A stretch of DNA of 64,000 nucleotides from Hesseltinella vesiculosa (lineage: Eukaryota > Mucoromycota > Mucoromycetes > Mucorales > Cunninghamellaceae), in the NCBI GenBank assembly GCA_002104935.1, contig MCGT01000004.1:992001-1056000 (forward strand), read 5' to 3'. Positions 61,223 through 64,000 of this stretch are shown one piece after another. The notes below the pieces were generated by a model that made no database searches, was not told where the DNA came from, and was given only the letters and a program-made list of their open reading frames with translations. Both the position numbers and the translations under genes were made by a program. How positions within the stretch are numbered: position 1 is the stretch's first letter; every line of letters starts with the position of its first letter.

Positions 61223-63789
61223 ATGACAACCGACTTACTGAGACAGATGAACATCGACATTGAAACTGCCCGACAAAAGGCATCGTTCTCTGCCAAAGAC
61301 ATGAGCACTGTCATCTACGGCCACGAAATGGTGCTGGATATTGCCAATAAACTGCGCGACCTTTTGAATAACGAGCCACTTGCAGCAAAGGCCGGCACAG
61401 AATTCCTTGATCGTCCACAGGCAAGTTTCTTGCCTCTTTCCTAATGTTGACATTGCTCACCCTCTGTTGTCCTTTTTATTGCAGGCCCTTTTGCGATCCA
61501 TCCAGTTACACAAGCGCACTTTAGACCTTGGGCAAGAAAAAGAGCTCTCAGATGTGGAAGTGCAAGCCTTGTCCTTTGTGTCGGACCTGTCTTCTCCTTT
61601 GACCTTGCATTTTGCTGGTACTTTCTAGACCTTGCACGTCCGCTGTTGCTCATAGCTTTCCCTCTTTCTAGCCTTTATTGCTGTCATTGAAGCCCAAGGC
61701 ACAGAAGAACAAGCCGCCAAATGGGTGGACGCCGCCAACAAGCTGGCCATCATGGGCTGTTATGCGCAGACTGAATTAGGGTAATAAACCATGACACGAA
61801 GCCAACCTCGGCGCATTTTATTTTATTTATTTTATTTTATTTTTTTAGCCACGGTTCCAATGTTCAGGGCCTTCGTACCACTGCCACCTATGACAGGAAC
61901 ACCGACGAATTCTTGATCCATTCTCCAGACCTGACAGCTGCAAAGTGGTGGATCGGTGGATTGGGTCTTGCTGCCACCCACTGTGTCTGCCAGGTATACG
62001 CCACCCTCCCAAACCCACTCACTCACGCATACATACCTATCCATATCCCGCAACGACCTGCAGAAACTGACCCCCCTTTCCCTCGCCCTTTTAGGCCCAG
62101 CTGATCATCGATGGTAAAAACTTTGGCCCCCACATCTTCATCGTTCCTGTGCGTTCCACAAGTAAGTCGACATGACTGTCCACCCTGTACGACTCTTTAA
62201 CTTTTTCTTTTCCTCAGAGGATCGCAAACCTATCAAGGGCGTGACCGTGGGCGAAATTGGTCCCAAGGCGTATGGCGGCTTCAACACCGTGGACAACGGC
62301 TGTAAGCGAATGAACGAGGGCACGAGTGTGAGCAGCGATTCACATTCACTTTTTTTTTTCTCCTGGATCAGTTGCCATGTTTGATCAGGTTCGTATTCCA
62401 CGAGATAACATGCTGATGCGCTTCGCCAAAGTCACCAACACGGGTGAATATACCAAGCCAGTGCATAACAAGTTGTCGTACGGTAGCATGGTCAAGCTCC
62501 GCGTGGGCATGATTGCTGAAGCCGGTATGAAGCTGGGTCGTGCCGCCACCATTGCCACCCGCTACACCACTGTGCGTCGCCAGTTCCATGGCGACGCACC
62601 CAACAAGGATGGCCTGGAAAAACAAGTGATCAGCTACTCGTCGGTCCAACACCGTCTGATGCCCCTGATCTCCCTAGCCTATGCCATGGTCTTTGCCGGC
62701 CAAACCATCGCCCTCGACTTTCAAGAGATGAATCGCAAACTCATGAACCAAGACGCCAGTATGTTGCCCGACATCCACTTGGCCACCTGCGCTCTCAAGG
62801 TCTGGTGCACCCGCCGCTCCACCGACGGCCAAGAAGAATGCCGCAAAGCCATGGGCGGTCACGGCTACTCGATCTTCAGCGGCATCGGCCAGATCTTTGC
62901 CACCGCTGTGCCCTCCAACACCTACGAAGGCGATAACTACGTGCTCGCTCAGCAAGTCGGCCGTGGTCTCCTCAAGCATTTAGGCACGATCGCCAAGGGC
63001 GGCAAGGTCAACAATGGCAGCTGCAGTTATATGAACTACCTCGCCTCGGCCGATGCCACCTCGCCTGTTCCTCTCGACAACGCTATGGCCAAGGCCATCC
63101 TTGATCCCCAAGTACAAGAGCACATCTTTGGCCTGCGTGCTGCCCGCCTCGTTGCCGATCTCGGTCAGCAGTTGAAGAGTGGTCGTGCTTGGTCAGACGT
63201 CAACATGGAATGCTGGCACATTGCCTTTGCCCACGCCGAATACACCCTGCTAACTCAATTCCACAAGAAGATCCAATCCTTATCCGCCGATGACAAGATC
63301 GTCGAGCCTGTGCGCCGCCTCGCCAACCTGGTAAACTCACTCAACTGAGGGGGGAAAAAAATGGATTACCTCAGCATCTCACTCCCCTTGTTCTAGTTTG
63401 CTCTGACTCAAATCTGCCATTTCAACACGGCCCCCTTCTTGACCACAGGTGCCATTCGCGTCGCCGATATGGGCGCCATCCAAAGCGTGTACCGTGAACT
63501 GATCGCCGGCGTAGCCCAGGACGCGGTTGCTTACACCGATGCTTTCCACTTCTCCGACAATGAACTCAACAGTGCCTTGGGTGCTTATGATGGTCGCGCC
63601 TATGAACGGCTTTGGGAAGCTGTGCAAGCCAACCCTCTCAACACCGACCAAGGCCGGAAGGACATTGATGTAAGTTGGCCATAAACTGGACGAAACGCCG
63701 AGCTACGCTGACTGACTTTCTCTCTTTAGGAATGTTTGCTCAAGATCTTGCACGAGGGTGAGAACAAGAAGATCGCTGCCAAACTGTAA
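61223..63789 (+). CDS. POX1: Peroxisomal acyl-CoA oxidase
   Basis: Nine exons (61223-61420, 61485-61617, 61672-61780, 61849-61993, 62095-62161, 62218-62301, 62372-63330, 63397-63669, 63730-63789), 675 aa, the normal size. It oxidises acyl-CoA to trans-2-enoyl-CoA and passes electrons to oxygen, first step of peroxisomal beta-oxidation. Blocks: [20 protein letters not shown] (FAD/acyl site), [65 protein letters not shown] and, near it, [15 protein letters not shown] with the catalytic Glu. The C-terminus IAAKL ends in AKL, a type 1 peroxisomal signal. Intron 1 is GC-AG with donor GCAAGT. Confidence 0.97.
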
Positions 63790-63810
63790 TTTTCGTATCT
63801 ATTTCCGTGT

Positions 63811-63816
63811 AATAAA
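63811..63816 (+). terminator. Poly(A) signal AATAAA
   Basis: AATAAA 22 bases beyond the acyl-CoA oxidase stop codon. Confidence 0.5.
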
Positions 63817-64000
63817 AATAGTCACAAGATGAAATAGAGACTGCGATCTGGCTGGCTGTTGAATGTCACCTACCACACACAGTCTGACCGGGCTGCGGTT
63901 TTAGCAGGAAATGGACATCTCTGGGACATCTGTACCTGCTGAAAGAGGATAGGCTTTTGAACGCTTTTTTTTTTTTCAGGAATGCGAGGAGAGCGAAGAC

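Overview
The window is nuclear DNA of a filamentous fungus, most likely an early-diverging Mucoromycota (Mucorales-like) species. Evidence: genes are broken by many short GT-AG introns of about 50-100 bp; promoters and introns are full of poly-T and poly-A runs; a homocitrate synthase shows the fungal alpha-aminoadipate lysine route; and the transposase relics and orphan families look like those of Mucorales genomes. Gene models were spliced by hand and checked for reading phase. Two internal junctions (the DHHC transferase and the FAD monooxygenase) stay unresolved.

Layout. 1-7300 is an accessory, transposon-rich block. It holds an apparently intact five-exon gene for a Fanzor protein (eukaryotic relative of TnpB/Cas12, an RNA-guided nuclease; 1091-4398, minus), a 775-bp Tc1/mariner-type relic with about 105-bp terminal inverted repeats (4816-5590), and a SWIM-zinc-finger relic (5885-6200). 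7306-15160 is a dense plus-strand housekeeping block: alkaline ceramidase, SEC23, a peroxisomal-type enoyl-CoA hydratase/isomerase and the SAM-domain RNA-binding protein VTS1. Ribosomal protein L29 follows on the minus strand. 17194-19470 holds a GH8 glycoside hydrolase (a mainly bacterial family) and a small secreted orphan. 19592-24692 holds a frameshifted lineage-specific gene and an about 35-copy array of a 90-bp satellite whose units carry an invariant hairpin.

From 24900 to 43200 lie methylenetetrahydrofolate reductase and homocitrate synthase (divergent, about 220 bp apart), an arrestin-like protein, a DHHC palmitoyltransferase, an OPT-family transporter, RPB11, a saccharopine-dehydrogenase-like oxidoreductase and a salicylate-hydroxylase-like FAD monooxygenase. 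43200-47800 is gene-poor: a G-rich minisatellite, a PIF1-helicase relic, a Tc1-type transposase relic with a 23-bp repeat expanded inside it, and a doubtful low-complexity gene. From 47986 to the end lie an FAH-family hydrolase, CCT3 and peptidyl-tRNA hydrolase (divergent), a CobW/ZNG1-type GTPase, a BBE-like FAD oxidase, a heat-shock-factor-type regulator, the rRNA dimethyltransferase DIM1 and acyl-CoA oxidase.

Themes. Two lipid-degradation enzymes (acyl-CoA oxidase and the enoyl-CoA hydratase) both end in the peroxisomal signal AKL. SEC23, L29, DIM1, CCT3, peptidyl-tRNA hydrolase and RPB11 are core secretion, translation, folding and transcription functions. Four genes use GC-AG introns with the same GCAAGT donor. 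The strongest candidate for an unusual biological system is the Fanzor locus.
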